In this document: piece by piece, positions 44,090-55,984 of the stretch
How positions within the stretch are numbered: the stretch's first letter is position 1
Layout of the letters: each line of letters begins with the position of its first letter
Origin: Amblyomma americanum
Taxonomy: Eukaryota; Arthropoda; Arachnida; Ixodida; Ixodidae
DNA: 64,000 nt
Direction: 5' to 3'
NCBI RefSeq assembly: GCF_052857255.1
Contig: NC_135504.1
Location: 135,334,929 to 135,398,928, forward strand
The notes under the pieces: generated by a model
What the model saw: only the letters and a program-made list of their open reading frames with translations
What the model was told of the DNA's origin: nothing
Database searches by the model: none
Position numbers and translations under genes: made by a program

Positions 44090-46470
44090 AAAGAGACACT
44101 GAGGAGAAATTGAAGTCGGCTTGTATCGATAGAATACCAGCTTCTGATCGCAAAAACGCCGCTCTTACTGAAAACAAAGCTCTTGCAAGGTAGAAAATAG
44201 CAAGAACCAAAATACAGGTATCGCCGCTACAGGCCAAACTCGCAAGTAGAAGCGTGGTGACGTTGTAGGACAAGAGACGCCACCTTGGATGAATTGTCCC
44301 TCCTACATTCCTTCGCGAATCTCTGGGGCTGACAAAGGAAGACTGCGCGGTTCAATATTGAAGTAAGTTTTTTTTTTTTAATCCGATAGTGCTCTTCTAT
44401 CACGCAAGGAAGGCAGACAAAATACAACCTTAGTGTTGGAAGCAAAGAAAACCGATGCTTGGCGGCGCCACAGGCGGCCAGCAGAGTTTCGATTTTTTAA
44501 GGCGGTTCGCGTTTATGAGCTTTGCGTGCCCAGTGGTTTTGCTTTTGACGCGCCTCGATTTACAAGCGCCGAACAGCAGAGAAACTCCAAGTGTCGCTTC
44601 AAGTGTCGCTTCAAGTGCTAGTTAACCTTTGATGAAGTCTGTAAAGGCTTGTAAGATGATCGCCACGATCGATGAGAAACTATGATGGCACGATGGTCGG
44701 TAAACGCACAAGGAGTCTTCGCACGCTCGCCCGGCGAAACATTTCCGGCTGTGTCAGTCAACTTCAAACTATTTAACGGAAATCGTTTATTAGGGACGGG
44801 AGAAAGGTACGAGGCAGCTCATAAAAGTTGTTGATGGCTTAGCTCTGTTAGGCCAGGATATACGTAGCGAAAGCGCAGATTTTTACATTGGAAGAGCGCA
44901 TTCACGAGATGCGCCTGTATTGAATCTTATGCCATGAGACCCCTGAGTGGCTTTCAAAGTTCGAACCTTTGACGGAACTCAGGGAATTTTAAACTGACAA
45001 GGCCTGCCCCTCTGGGAGCTGTAGGCTACCTTTTTGTAGTTTTGGTGTCTACCCGTGTATGTTTTTTGTTGTATTCTGTCGAAGCCCGGCAATAAAAAGA
45101 AACAAGCCGTAGTGGCGGAGTATTAGCGTCTCCGCCTCCAATGCCAGAGGCCCTGGTTCGATTCCTAACCTCAGCACTGGATTTTTTTTTAGTCAGTGAG
45201 TGGGCGGGGGGTTTCAGTGGCTGCCATAGATGCCGCCACCGAATACGTTGGTTAGCGGTTAAGCGCAGGCTCTGTTAAGGAGCGTTTATGCTCTGGCGTA
45301 CCACGCGCGCGCGCGCTGCACAGCGCCGTCACGTCGGTCAAAGCGAGACCCTCTATACACCAACTGCGCTTGACCGCCGACGCGTTCGGCGGCTTCGGCG
45401 CACTCTGACCGCACTGGCGGTGACTTGGAGCATGTTTCTATTTTGCGCCGAGTGCGCCAGCCGCCGCAGGCCCTTCCAGACTGATTCGGCTCCGCGGCGA
45501 GGTGCGCGTTGAGACGTAATTCAGTAGCTTCGGCAGTTCGGCGGAGCTGTTCTTTTCGAGCTGTAGGCTAACTTAATCCATTCACAGTACATACCTGAAA
45601 GTACATGCAAGTGGGCGAGAGAGCCCAATCCTGTGGACCTGTTGGATCTAGCGGAAGCCGTTGAGGCGTCGTGCGCCGGCTTTAGCTTAAGCCGCCAACT
45701 TTAAACGCGATCGCCTTGAGCACCCATCCGTTTTTTTGTGGCAAAAACATAACTTGGCCCTTGCAACCGTGGGAGACCTCGACGCCGCCTGCTGCCCCGT
45801 GCAACCGCGCCGTTCAAGGAATCACAATCCGTTGGCCCCAAAGCCCCGGCCAGCCTCCGAAGGGCGCAAGGCGCCGACGTTGTCCTGTCGCCTCGCGACA
45901 CCCCGCACTGGGATTATATTTAGTTTGCAACGGCTGCTCACTGAGGCACGGGGAAACGACCCGCCGGCAATTAAGCTAACCGTGCTCGCTCAAAAGCATC
46001 GCACGCTCTGTGGGGCTGAGGTCGCTAAAATGCAGGACGGAGATTTTGCGAGAACTACGTCGTCGGGTTCGGGAACGGGATCCATCGCAACGCTGCCAAG
46101 ACGCCGGTGCAAACCTAAACAGAGCGACGGTAGCGACCCCCTATCGATACCTTCAACGTGCGGCGGCGGTAGCTTTCATTTCGACAGCTGCTAGACCACA
46201 CCAGCTAGCCACCAGAAATCACGGAGTCTCAGTTTACGTCACGTTTCACGTCACCCTGTCCTGTGACGTCATAAGAGTTCTCCGCGACGTCATAAGAGTT
46301 CTCGAGTTTGAATCGGAGCGGCGGGAAAAACCTTTTCATCTTCGAATCCAAATTTCTTTGAAATAAACGCATCTTTCGCTGCCGGACAAGCGGCAACAAA
46401 GCCATGAAATGCCAAACTATCACATTTTGCTAACAAAAAAATTTGATAGGGTTCTCCTCAGTGTCTCTTT
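44090..46470. mobile_element. TIR element copy 2: 2.38 kb, perfect 19-bp terminal inverted repeats
   Basis: Ends are AAAGAGACACTGAGGAGAA (44090-44108) and its exact complement (46452-46470). The homologous site in the left arm (about 28140-28195) has no insertion and reads on from CCCTTAAAG. Right-hand flank GAAAG against left-hand TTAAAG leaves the target duplication ambiguous (AAAG, or a diverged 8-9 bp). There is no transposase; it includes a tRNA-like stretch and GC-rich unique sequence. Superfamily not assigned. Confidence 0.8.
45112..45177 (+). repeat. tRNA-like sequence inside TIR element copy 2
   Basis: GTGGCGGAGTATTAGCGTCT and GGTTCGATTCC (45155-45165) match 39257-39323 inverted, so the tRNA-like part was in the ancestral element. 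Confidence 0.5.
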
Positions 46471-48984
46471 GAAAGCGCGGCTAACGTGTCACAAATATTT
46501 TCGTCCCTTTGTTGCTTGTTCTGGCTCAGCTTGCCAGTTATATCGAGGACGCCTATTGCGAAACCAGAACAATTGTCCCATCCGGTTTAAGATGCATGGT
46601 TATAATTGTTTGTGTGGCACATACCCCAATCGTCTGCGCTAATCGCACTGCTGCACTTGGGCTGACTGGCTGCCTGCACGAGCTTCGCCGCAATGTGCGC
46701 CGTTACATACGCTGCCGGTTGTGTTGCTTCCACGGTGAAAGAATATATTATATTCATACACCGTGGTTGCTGCACCTCGGATCCTGCGGTGCACTCAGAG
46801 ATTGAAAAAATTCGTTTTCTTTTTGCAGACAAGCTCCGCATTGGCTAATTTTCCTCTTTTTTTTCTCGTTCATAACTACAGTCTCCAACCGGATTGACAG
46901 AGCAAAGCTAATGCCATAACGAGAACTCGCGCAATGGGCGTGAAGCAGTCGCTGGGAACAACGCTATGTAGGCTTTAACGCGGGTTAGTAGCCCTTATAG
47001 ACGACTGGTGCTCGGTCAGAACCCTAGCAAGGCACCTCGAGTATTCGATCTTGTTGTTTTCCTCAAGCCAGAAGCGGCGCGCATACCGAATTAGGTGATG
47101 AACTTTGTTCACTGCTAGCATTGTTGTTATTCAATACTGAAGGCGCGTATACGCGCAGAAAATTTATTCTGTGGTTTTCACGTAATTTTCTCCCTCTTTT
47201 TTTCTCCTTTTTATTCTAGAAGCACAACAGACAAGTTGTTGTTTTCAATCAAAAAGCACGTTTCTTGAAACGGATCATTAATGGGCGCTGTGATTCAATT
47301 CTGCGAGCATGACAAATCATTCAATGAGTCGTTTTCTTTATTCCTTTGATTAGCGGTGTGGAGTGCGTGGTTCTGCACGACAACCACAACTTGTTTGCGA
47401 CAAGACAAAGCAAATGCATTATCCACAAACGGAGCGCGGATCGTTACACTCGATATGTTAATGCTAAGGAGATATCCAACAATCCTGTTCAAAAATTTTT
47501 TTGACCGGGAAATCATTTAAGACCGCAATTTCTTCCATGTAATGTCAGATTTCAACATAACAATTAATATATCTGCAGATAAGCACACGGCATCCTTGTA
47601 CTTGTTTCTATTAACGTTTTGCTATCGTCAAAAGCGATACTCAATGGTTTTCTATGGTTGTCTTAAGTACTCTATGCGATCGATGGAAACGCTTGACAAC
47701 AAAGATTTTCTATACATGAGAAGAATATACCACTTCATTCGATATTTCAATAACAGCTTTTTACAATATTCTAATCTGCTAAATTTCTCTCCGATAATGT
47801 TGGGCATAAGGTGGCTCTTCGAGACGCAGAAAAATTAACTAAGGATACAAGTTGGTGATGCGCAGCTCATTGAGTGGTTTAATTACTCCTCTTTAGTCAG
47901 TAACATTACTTTTGTCCAGTACTTTCGTATCGCCTGCGCACGCTAAACTTCACTCGCACGCAATGCCTCCTTCGCACCTGAGATTAAACAGGTATTTGAC
48001 TTCTCTGAGCTTCATGCGTTGGGGTACATGCCGAACAAACAGCATCTTCACGGTGCAAACAATTCATAGAGATATGTTTGCTCTGCCCGCCGTCCTTCAT
48101 CACTTTGATGAAGGACACACGGCATATTATGCTTCTGTTGGTGGCAGATTAATGTCAAGGTAAAAATTTCAAAAAGCGTTAAGAGCTTACCTTTTCATTA
48201 CCGAAATTTTCATTACTGGAAAAACATAATTTGAGAGCAATGAGACATTAAAAATAGTATTGCTTACAACAAGAAAAAAACACAACATAACCTAATCAGT
48301 GTAGTGGTATCCAGAATGTTATTTTAGCAGTGTTGAACAATGCACTCGGTGGGAGATAGAGCTCATCGATAGGGGCCTGTAATGAAAGCAGATGCGCACC
48401 CAGAAATTCTGGACGAGCTGATTTCTTCAATGGGAAGTTATTTATGAGGGCAAGACGAACCCCAGTGGCTTACTATGGGAGTCTTAGCCTCTCGGTGCTA
48501 GCGCAGGACACACTTTAAATTGAAGGTTTTACTACACAGCGGAAAAATTATTCGCATCAGTATATGTTCATAATACTATCTTACAATATTGTACGGTTCG
48601 CGCATAATTAGAAGCTATGTTCAAAAAAGCTGAAGTTGATTCCAATCTTCATATTAAGAAGGACGGATACCTGGGCAACGTGGCTAGAGTTTGTTGCGGG
48701 CGGTACAGCGAGAACGAGAACAAAGAAAAAATTAGACGACGACATCGGCAAGCGCTAGCTCGCAACTGAATTTGTTATTTAGAAAAAAAAACATATTTTA
48801 TAAATCACAGTTATATTGTGCCAAAGTGCTTACAGCACTTGCACAAAGCACTTTGAAAGGGTCCATGATTAAACACTCATCTGCTACGCATTGAACCCGG
48901 TGTTGAATAACCAATAGTTATCAAGGACCGAGACCTGCTCATCAAGGAGCAATAAAAAAACTCGCATTTGATATAAGGGACCAA
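46471..48984. other. Right arm, mirror of 25740-28180
   Basis: Contains the counterparts of the CxxC frame (46780-46960 -), the 65-codon frame (47295-47516 -) and the unassigned gene remnant (47650-48163 +). No recognised family. Confidence 0.35.
47650..48163 (+). pseudogene. Unassigned reading-frame remnant, mirror of 26448-26968
   Basis: The frame at 47912-48163 carries MFALPAVLHHFDEGHTAYYA and CRTNSIF as in the left arm, and VALRDAEKL appears upstream in a frame with stops. Both arms keep the same words, so the sequence was coding before or when duplicated. Confidence 0.35.
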
Positions 48985-49345
48985 CGTAAAACGGACAACG
49001 GACCTAGGAAAGAGACGCCGACGTGGGCGTTTTCTACCAACCAAATTTTATTGGAAAAAAACGTGAAATATATAAGGTGAAAAACGCACAAAACCAAAAA
49101 ACAAGAAAATAGAAACACATTGAATATTACACCTAGGGTTGAAGCCTCTTAAAGAGGAAATTTATCTCATTTTCCTGTAAAGCCACGGATGGTATCGCTA
49201 CATTCGTGTCCGTGTTCTTAGCGATGCAATAAGCTTCGGTGATTTCCCTGCCTAACTGGTTGCTGCTGTAGTAACGGATCTCTGTTTTATGCAAATCAGG
49301 CATGCAAGGATCGTCATTTTTGTCTTTGGAATCCTGGCAATGCTC
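48985..49345 (-). pseudogene. Penelope-like 3' end, mirror of 25370-25735
   Basis: On -: VEHCQDSKDKNDDPC-like start, then RYYSSNQLGREITEAYCI, then VAIPSVALQENEINFL and a stop near 49137. No internal stop in this stretch, so it is better preserved than the left copy. The 3' UTR has CAATAAAATTTGG on -. Confidence 0.62.
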
Positions 49346-49512
49346 CACTAGGTTGGAAGAAGAAGAGTTTAAGGCAGCGTTTTATGCCGCATACTTCCGG
49401 TCGAGATCTTGTTCGTCCGTTACATCGCCAACCGGAAGTCACGACAACGGAAGTGACGTCATACCATCCTTCAGTTTGTAACGCTCTTCTACACGATAAC
49501 AAAAAAAAACTG

Positions 49513-49582
49513 TGTGCACGAATGGATCCGAACCAACATCTTTCCGATCAGCAGCCGATCGTGCTAAGGACTAGGGAACTTC
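49513..49582 (-). repeat. tRNA-derived sequence, mirror of 25133-25199
   Basis: On -: GTCCTTAGCACGATCGGCTG and a B box with one change (GGTTCGGATCC). Confidence 0.5.
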
Positions 49583-49589
49583 CTGCCAA

Positions 49590-50500
49590 CGCATATGTAC
49601 TTCTCCTTGTGTAGGACGCTGGAGAGCTTTCGCGGGAAGGCGTCGACTCAGACGGATGCCTCCCAAATGCCCTCCAGTGTCTCCAGCATTTAAGATTCAC
49701 AAACAATTGTGTACTTATTTAACATGCTAACCACATATGAGTGACAATAACAGCAACACCGCGCTAAAGGCTTTCCCCTCGCCGCACTTGAAGTCAACAA
49801 AGTGCCCCCCTGAATTTTTTTTTGTCTGAGGGAATTCTCGTGTTCTTTTAGTAGATGTTTATGCACCTTTCCGCCTGGTGATAATATACCTTTCCACAAG
49901 ACAAAGGAGCCCTATACATGAAGCCTCTTTCGCAGTTTATGAAGTTTTATGCGTGTGAAACTGAGCAAAGCCGATTATTTTTTCTAAGAGAGCCCGGCTA
50001 CAGCTTCTTGTGCACAACAACGCGTACTTTTCCAACTTTTTGTTCGGTGGAGAACACCACCTGCATATTCTGCCGCGAGCGATCTTCTTCATACGATGTG
50101 AGTCACCGTGCATATAGGGGATGCACTCAACCTTCCTCGTGCCTCTGCCTGCTGCCCCTGAGGATGAGGTGCCGCCATTAGCTTCAGCCTACACAGGATT
50201 CTTTCCGCTAACGTGCAAGGTTCCTTTCTTGATCTAACAAAAAAATCGTATTTAAAGCCATGGATCGGTTTCGTTTAGCAATGCTACCAGTATTTATGCA
50301 TAGTAGAGGATCTATTATTCTTCTGATAGAAAAAGTTGGGCCCAAGAAGACGTCTGCATAATCGAAGTTCCAAACACATGGCTAGAGGTGCTTCCAGGTC
50401 AGTGATTTTCTCAACCACATCCAGTTTACAGTAACACGAGCATTAAAACTCCTGCTCCTTACGACAATGCGAATCACAATAGCGGCAACCAAATTTTCTA
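49590..50500. other. Arm sequence, no gene recognised
   Basis: Mirror of 24521-25130; frames not supported. Confidence 0.35.
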
Positions 50501-50506
50501 AGAATT

Positions 50507-51235
50507 TTGGCCCTTGCTCCTGATAGTGCCTTTGAAACTTTTTATATCCTTTACTTGTCTGCTGTTAACAAAAAAATTGAGAAAATTGAGAGACACCACG
50601 GCTCTCGACCCTGTGTAAACTATCTAGACGTAGCAGTGCCATCACTCAAGGTATTTCACTCGGACGCTGTCTTTAACCAGGAAGTGCACGTTGACGGACT
50701 CTCCTTCCGAGCCCAGAGTTCAATGCGAGCCGAGGAAGTAGCGATAGCGCTTGCTGCCGCCCACGCCAATTCGAGAATCATCATCACAGACTCCCGAAAG
50801 CTTTTGATCATTACTTGGCAGGGGCGATCTCCTCCTTAGTCGCTTTTATTTAAGACAGACTGCCGCTGATCGAACACCGATAAGAATCATCTGGCTCCTG
50901 GCCACCAGGGCTTACGAGATAATGAGGCTGCTGACGCGGCTGACTGAGCATTTTCTTACAGGGCTCCTCATTTCAGCTCTTCTGCCTCGGAGACAAACCA
51001 GCTGCTGCGGCGGCTCAGGGAAATCATAACAGATTATATCAACAACCACCGCCTTTTCCCGGCTCCCGCAGAGGGGCTAAGACGAAGGAGCGAACCTTAA
51101 GGCGCCTCCAAACAGGTACTCCATTCTGTCTTTCAATCATCAAACATTATGATCCTTGCACGGATGGGGTGTGCCCGCACTGCGGGGTGAGCTTTGATAT
51201 CTTGCTCAAGATGTGGGCATGTACTCAAAAACCCC
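50507..51235 (+). pseudogene. RNase H and C-terminus of an I-clade LINE, mirror of 23766-24520
   Basis: Reads FETFYILYLSAVNKK, VHVDGLSFRAQSSM, EEVAIALAAAHAN and IIITDSRKL. Then, after shifts, come RRGAKTKERTLRRLQTGTL and CPHCGVSFDILLKMWAC. Confidence 0.7.
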
Positions 51236-51263
51236 ACCTCGGAACAGGTGCGGGAAGCGCACC

Positions 51264-51430
51264 TGTAGTGGCGCTGGCATCGCCAGCGGCTCTGATTACG
51301 GGATCGAGACCTCGCTCGGGGAACACAGAGCCCATTCGGAAACCGGCTTGGACAGCAACATCAAGAGCCCGCTCCGCCTGCTAACCAGCCACAGCTATCG
51401 TGACCTCCAATAAATATCGATCACCTTCCA
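51264..51430 (+). repeat. LTR of the small LTR element (solo or 3' remnant)
   Basis: 167 bp, TG...CA, with AATAAA near its end (CCAATAAATATCG). It matches the LTRs of the element at 18435-20974 and occupies the mirrored insertion point in the I-clade LINE. It lacks the interior, the second LTR and the rest of the LINE. Confidence 0.55.
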
Positions 51431-51576
51431 CGCTTTTGCTCTATTTCTTTTTCTTCTATAAACCCACGAGATAACTATCAACCACTTTCGGATCACCTTC
51501 AATTTCAATCTCTTCGGTAGCGTCCTGAACAGTTTGGATAACTATCTTGCTCCAATTGTTAATATCGCTTATCGAC
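51431..51576 (-). pseudogene. I-clade LINE linker fragment, 3' side of the CR1-like insertion
   Basis: On -, matches 18291-18434 (SISDIN, VQDATEEIEIEGDPKVVD). It begins about 23 bases downstream of where the other fragment ends (55001 and 60222), as if a CR1-like LINE had inserted between. Confidence 0.6.
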
Positions 51577-51704
51577 TTTGGTCCCGACATGATACTTCTA
51601 CAGCCGCCCCCGCCAGTTCTTCCTCCCTGACGTTTTGTGCAGCTAAGCGACAACAAGCCAACAAGCCAACAAGCCTTCCGCACAGGCCAGAATTTCCTGG
51701 TTCC

Positions 51705-52667
51705 ATGGCGCCCGATGCGGACGCATGTGCGCGCTGCTCCCAGCCCATTCGTGGTAGGCAGCAGTTTTTGCCGTGCGCGTCTTGCAGTCAGCGTTTTCCC
51801 TGCAAATGCATCAACATACAGGCCGACGAATACAACATCCTCATGGAATCCGGTGCCAGCAAGTACAAATGTGTTCATTGCGTGAAGCGGCGTGATCCTT
51901 CGGCGGCAGAGCTTATCGGCGGAGCCGGCGACACGGAAACGCCCCCCGAAGTGCAGCGCTCTTCCCTGGATTTTCAAGACTCAGATTCCATCAGTGCTTC
52001 CCCGAGTGTTGTTTTAATGCTACAAGAAATGGCTAGTCGAATGGATGCGTTAACTGATGAGGTGCGACAGCTCCGTGCGGAAAACGCGCTCCTGCGTGAG
52101 GCTTTGAATGGCCTTAGTGTGTCTGTTCGTACCGTCAGCCAGAGTGAGTTCTCGCATTTTGACTGCTCGGAATCTCCCAGCTACGCTTCAGCCGTGGCGG
52201 CAAATCCGCCTGCTGGAATGTCGGCCCCTCCATCGAAGCCTCCTGCTCAGGACCAGAGTACTCATCTGCAACGCCTGTCGAAAGCGGTGAGCCAACCACC
52301 TCGGCCTCGAGCAACGTTTGGCACAGCTAAGCAGTCCATGCTTAACGTAGCGCCCAGACTACCGGCGAAGAAAAGCTTATTTGTTTCTCGTCTGGACCCG
52401 ACAACAACGGCGTCGGACATACAGGCACTTTTGGCGGACACAGTAGGTGACAAGGTTGTTACTTGCACAAAACTGAAAACTAAGTACGATACATATTGCT
52501 CCTTACACATTTCTCTGGATGAGCATTTATTTGAACTTGTGAGCAAACCGGAAGTGTGGCCTGATGGTTGCGTATTTCGCCCTTTTTATGGAAAGCTGTG
52601 GTCTTCACGGCGCTTTGATGACCCTAATGGTGCTCTAACTAAATCCGAAAATGGCTCAGGAAATTAA
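51705..52667 (+). CDS. ORF1 of the CR1/L2-like LINE: PHD-like finger, coiled coil, RRM-like region
   Basis: The frame is open from 51534, but MAPDADACARC at 51705 is the likely start, giving 320 codons. Residues 8-58: Cys/His-rich PHD-like finger (CARCSQPI, FLPCASCSQRFPCKCI, YKCVHCVKR). Residues ~115-150: leucine-heptad coiled coil (LTDEVRQLRAENALLREAL). Residues ~225-305: LFVSRLDPTTTASDIQALL...VVTCTKLKTKYDTYCSLHI, an RRM-like nucleic-acid binding fold. ORF1 proteins of this group bind element RNA. It overlaps the ORF2 start by 17 bases. Intact here; the mirrored copy (62553-63092) is cut by the assembly gap. Confidence 0.75.
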   Translation: MAPDADACARCSQPIRGRQQFLPCASCSQRFPCKCINIQADEYNILMESGASKYKCVHCVKRRDPSAAELIGGAGDTETPPEVQRSSLDFQDSDSISASPSVVLMLQEMASRMDALTDEVRQLRAENALLREALNGLSVSVRTVSQSEFSHFDCSESPSYASAVAANPPAGMSAPPSKPPAQDQSTHLQRLSKAVSQPPRPRATFGTAKQSMLNVAPRLPAKKSLFVSRLDPTTTASDIQALLADTVGDKVVTCTKLKTKYDTYCSLHISLDEHLFELVSKPEVWPDGCVFRPFYGKLWSSRRFDDPNGALTKSENGSGN

Positions 52668-53985
52668 GCTGTATTACCAAAACACGAGAGGGCTGCGAAC
52701 TAAAAGGCAAGCTCTCTTCGCGAATGCATACGAATGTGAGTATGACATTATGTGCCTGACGGAAACGTGGCTAAACTCATCATGTTCAAGTGCGTGTTAT
52801 TTCTCCGATGAATACACTGTTTTCAGGGCCGATAGGGTGTACTCTGACAAGATTAAATACGGGGGCGGAGTTCTGATAGCCTGCCGTTCTGTGCTAAATG
52901 CTTTTAGGAGACCACACCTAGAGACATACGAAGAATGTGTGTGGTTGGAAATTGCAACGTGTGACAAATCGCACTATCTAGTCGGCTGTTAGTACTTTCC
53001 GCCAAATTCTGCTCCTAACGTTTTTACCGATCATTTTTTGGATATTGGGGAAAAAATTGATTTTTTGAAGCACAAGGTTCACATCTACGGGGACTTTAAT
53101 CTTCCTAAGGTCGATTGGTCCACTGGTTTGGTCACTAGTGACTGCACAGCAACTCGAGAAAAAGCCGAATGTTTAATTGATTTTAGTAATTTTCATGGTT
53201 TATATCAATTTAATACAATGAAGAACTGTGCTGGAAACATTTTAGACCTAATTTTATCTAATGTGCCTCTTTTTGGCGTGCAAGCGGTGCGCGATCCTCT
53301 TGTTCTAGTAGACAAATATCATTGCCCGTTTACCTTGTCGTTCTTCTTGTCGTTTCGTGCAGTGCGTGAGATGGTGCCAGAAAAATTTAGATACGCGTAT
53401 GGCAATTACCTTAGGCTGTACAATGATCTTCTGGCCTACGACTGGTCAGAATTGCTTGAGACTGAGGATGTAAACACAGGCGTTGAGCTACTTACATCAA
53501 CTGTACAAGGTATAATGAAAAAATGTATACCTCACCGTAAATCGAAGAAGTGTAGATTTCCATGCTGGTTTTCGCACGATTTGAGACATTACTTGAAGAA
53601 AAAACAGAAGTATCACAAACTCTACGTGAAATCAGAAAGTGAATATTGGTACCAAAGATATTCATTGTGCAGAAAAATTGTGAAAAAACTGATTGCACGT
53701 GATGAAGCCGACTACCACAGACTTCTCGAACAGAACTTTAAAAAGGAACCAAGCAGTTTTTGGGATTTTGTGCGCAAGCAAAGAAATGATAAGGTTAGTG
53801 CTGCTGTGATAAAGACGCGCGATGGCATCTGTTTTAAACATCAAGATGTGTGCCAAGCTTTTGCTGATCACTTCAGCTCTTGTTTTGTGCGCCATGATAA
53901 CACAACTGCTGTTATCACTCTTGAAGACAGCGCTGACTGTTTAGCTTATGATATTGTCACCGAGCATGAGGTTCGTTCGGCAACA
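52651..53985 (+). pseudogene. ORF2 endonuclease of the CR1/L2-like LINE, one stop, then chimeric junction
   Basis: Starts MAQEIKLYYQNTRGLRTK (APE endonuclease, Asn site). CLTETWLNSS carries the catalytic Glu, YGGGVLIAC follows, then TAG at 52990-52992 in a Tyr-Tyr pair. The frame continues to IYGDFNLPKVDWS (Asp/Asn) and on to the start of RT at HEVRSA (53985), where sequence jumps to the I-clade LINE. Apart from the one nonsense codon it is open. Confidence 0.8.
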
Positions 53986-55001
53986 ACTTGATAATATTAA
54001 GAAACAGCTAGCAAATAAACCTGAACCGGGACCGGAAATATCCCGGACACTTAATCCTCCGCCCTTCAAGATGAAGAGGGCTAAGGAAACAGAGGTTGAG
54101 GATCATCACGGAGTGAGAATTGTAGCTCTTGAGGTTGAAACAAAGCCTTTGCATGGAATGCTTCAAACGCTACTTGAGCAGCTGAAACTGATGAGCACTG
54201 TAGTCGAGCAAAAGAAGGTTTACTATAGAGATAAGCAGTTGCAAAGGCTCTGCCAAGAAGCTCAAATACTCAAATACAATGGGCCTGCGAGTCACTGTAA
54301 TAAGAAAGATTGGCAGTGGAAATGTAGAGGTTTCTCGCGTAAACTTGCAGTTCTGCAGTGCTTTGTCGCCAATGGTGATCTACCGGAGGTTATTCAGTCA
54401 AAAAGTGCGGGAAAATTGCTAAATTAGCGGGTTACAAATCTTTTCCGGGTCGGGTACGCTACCCAAGTGACTACCTTTGCAAAAAAGAAACATTTCAACG
54501 GTACAGCAAGAGATGGGGAATGCGCATGTCGATCACGTTTTTGTCGAACATATCCCTCGTAATCGCAACAACATTATTTTCTTCCCAAATGTGTATAGCT
54601 CACCCAGGCAGCGCAAAATTGAATTTGGCGACCTTTTTACGAAGACTAAGGGTATTCCAAAAAGGGTTTCATCTTGATACTGGGCGATTTTAATGCGCAC
54701 CATCCTGCAGGGGCATATAAATTCCCGAAGGTTAAAGACAGAAGTCCCCGGGATAAAATTCAACAACCTGGGCTCATTCTAATTACGAACCTGATGAGGC
54801 TGACTAGGAAGAGAAATACCGTATCCGAGGGCACGACACCAGATCTAACCTTGGTCGGTAGTGGCATGCATAACTGCTACAAGGTGTAACACCGGGAAAG
54901 ACCTAGGTAGCGATCATAGGATACTAGAGATCATCATGGTTGAGAATGGCCCACCGGTCTTCAATAAGAGGAGAGTTGAGACTGTACATTGGGATACCGT
55001 T
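53986..55001 (+). pseudogene. I-clade LINE fragment (end of ORF1, endonuclease), chimeric copy
   Basis: Matches 17230-18267: QQLDNIKKQLANKPEPG, KRAKETEVEDHHGVRI, WKCRGFSRKLAVLQCF, VFVEHIPRNRNN, LILGDFNAHHPAG, TPDLTLVGSGMHNCY. Better preserved than 17230-18267, with few frame changes. It ends at GATACCGTT, where the (GATA)n array starts. Confidence 0.75.

Positions 55002-55984
<983 letters not shown>

Larger units (their letters stand above)
41596..51250. repeat. Right arm of the large inverted repeat
   Basis: Reverse complement of 23766-30488, longer because it holds a 2.38-kb insertion (44090-46470). The inner edge sits beside the (TTCA)n tail. Confidence 0.85.

Noticed and set aside
23766..51250. 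The large inverted repeat as the terminal repeats of one giant transposon
   Set aside because: No target duplication, integrase or polymerase of its own was found. Kept as one of two explanations, not as a call.
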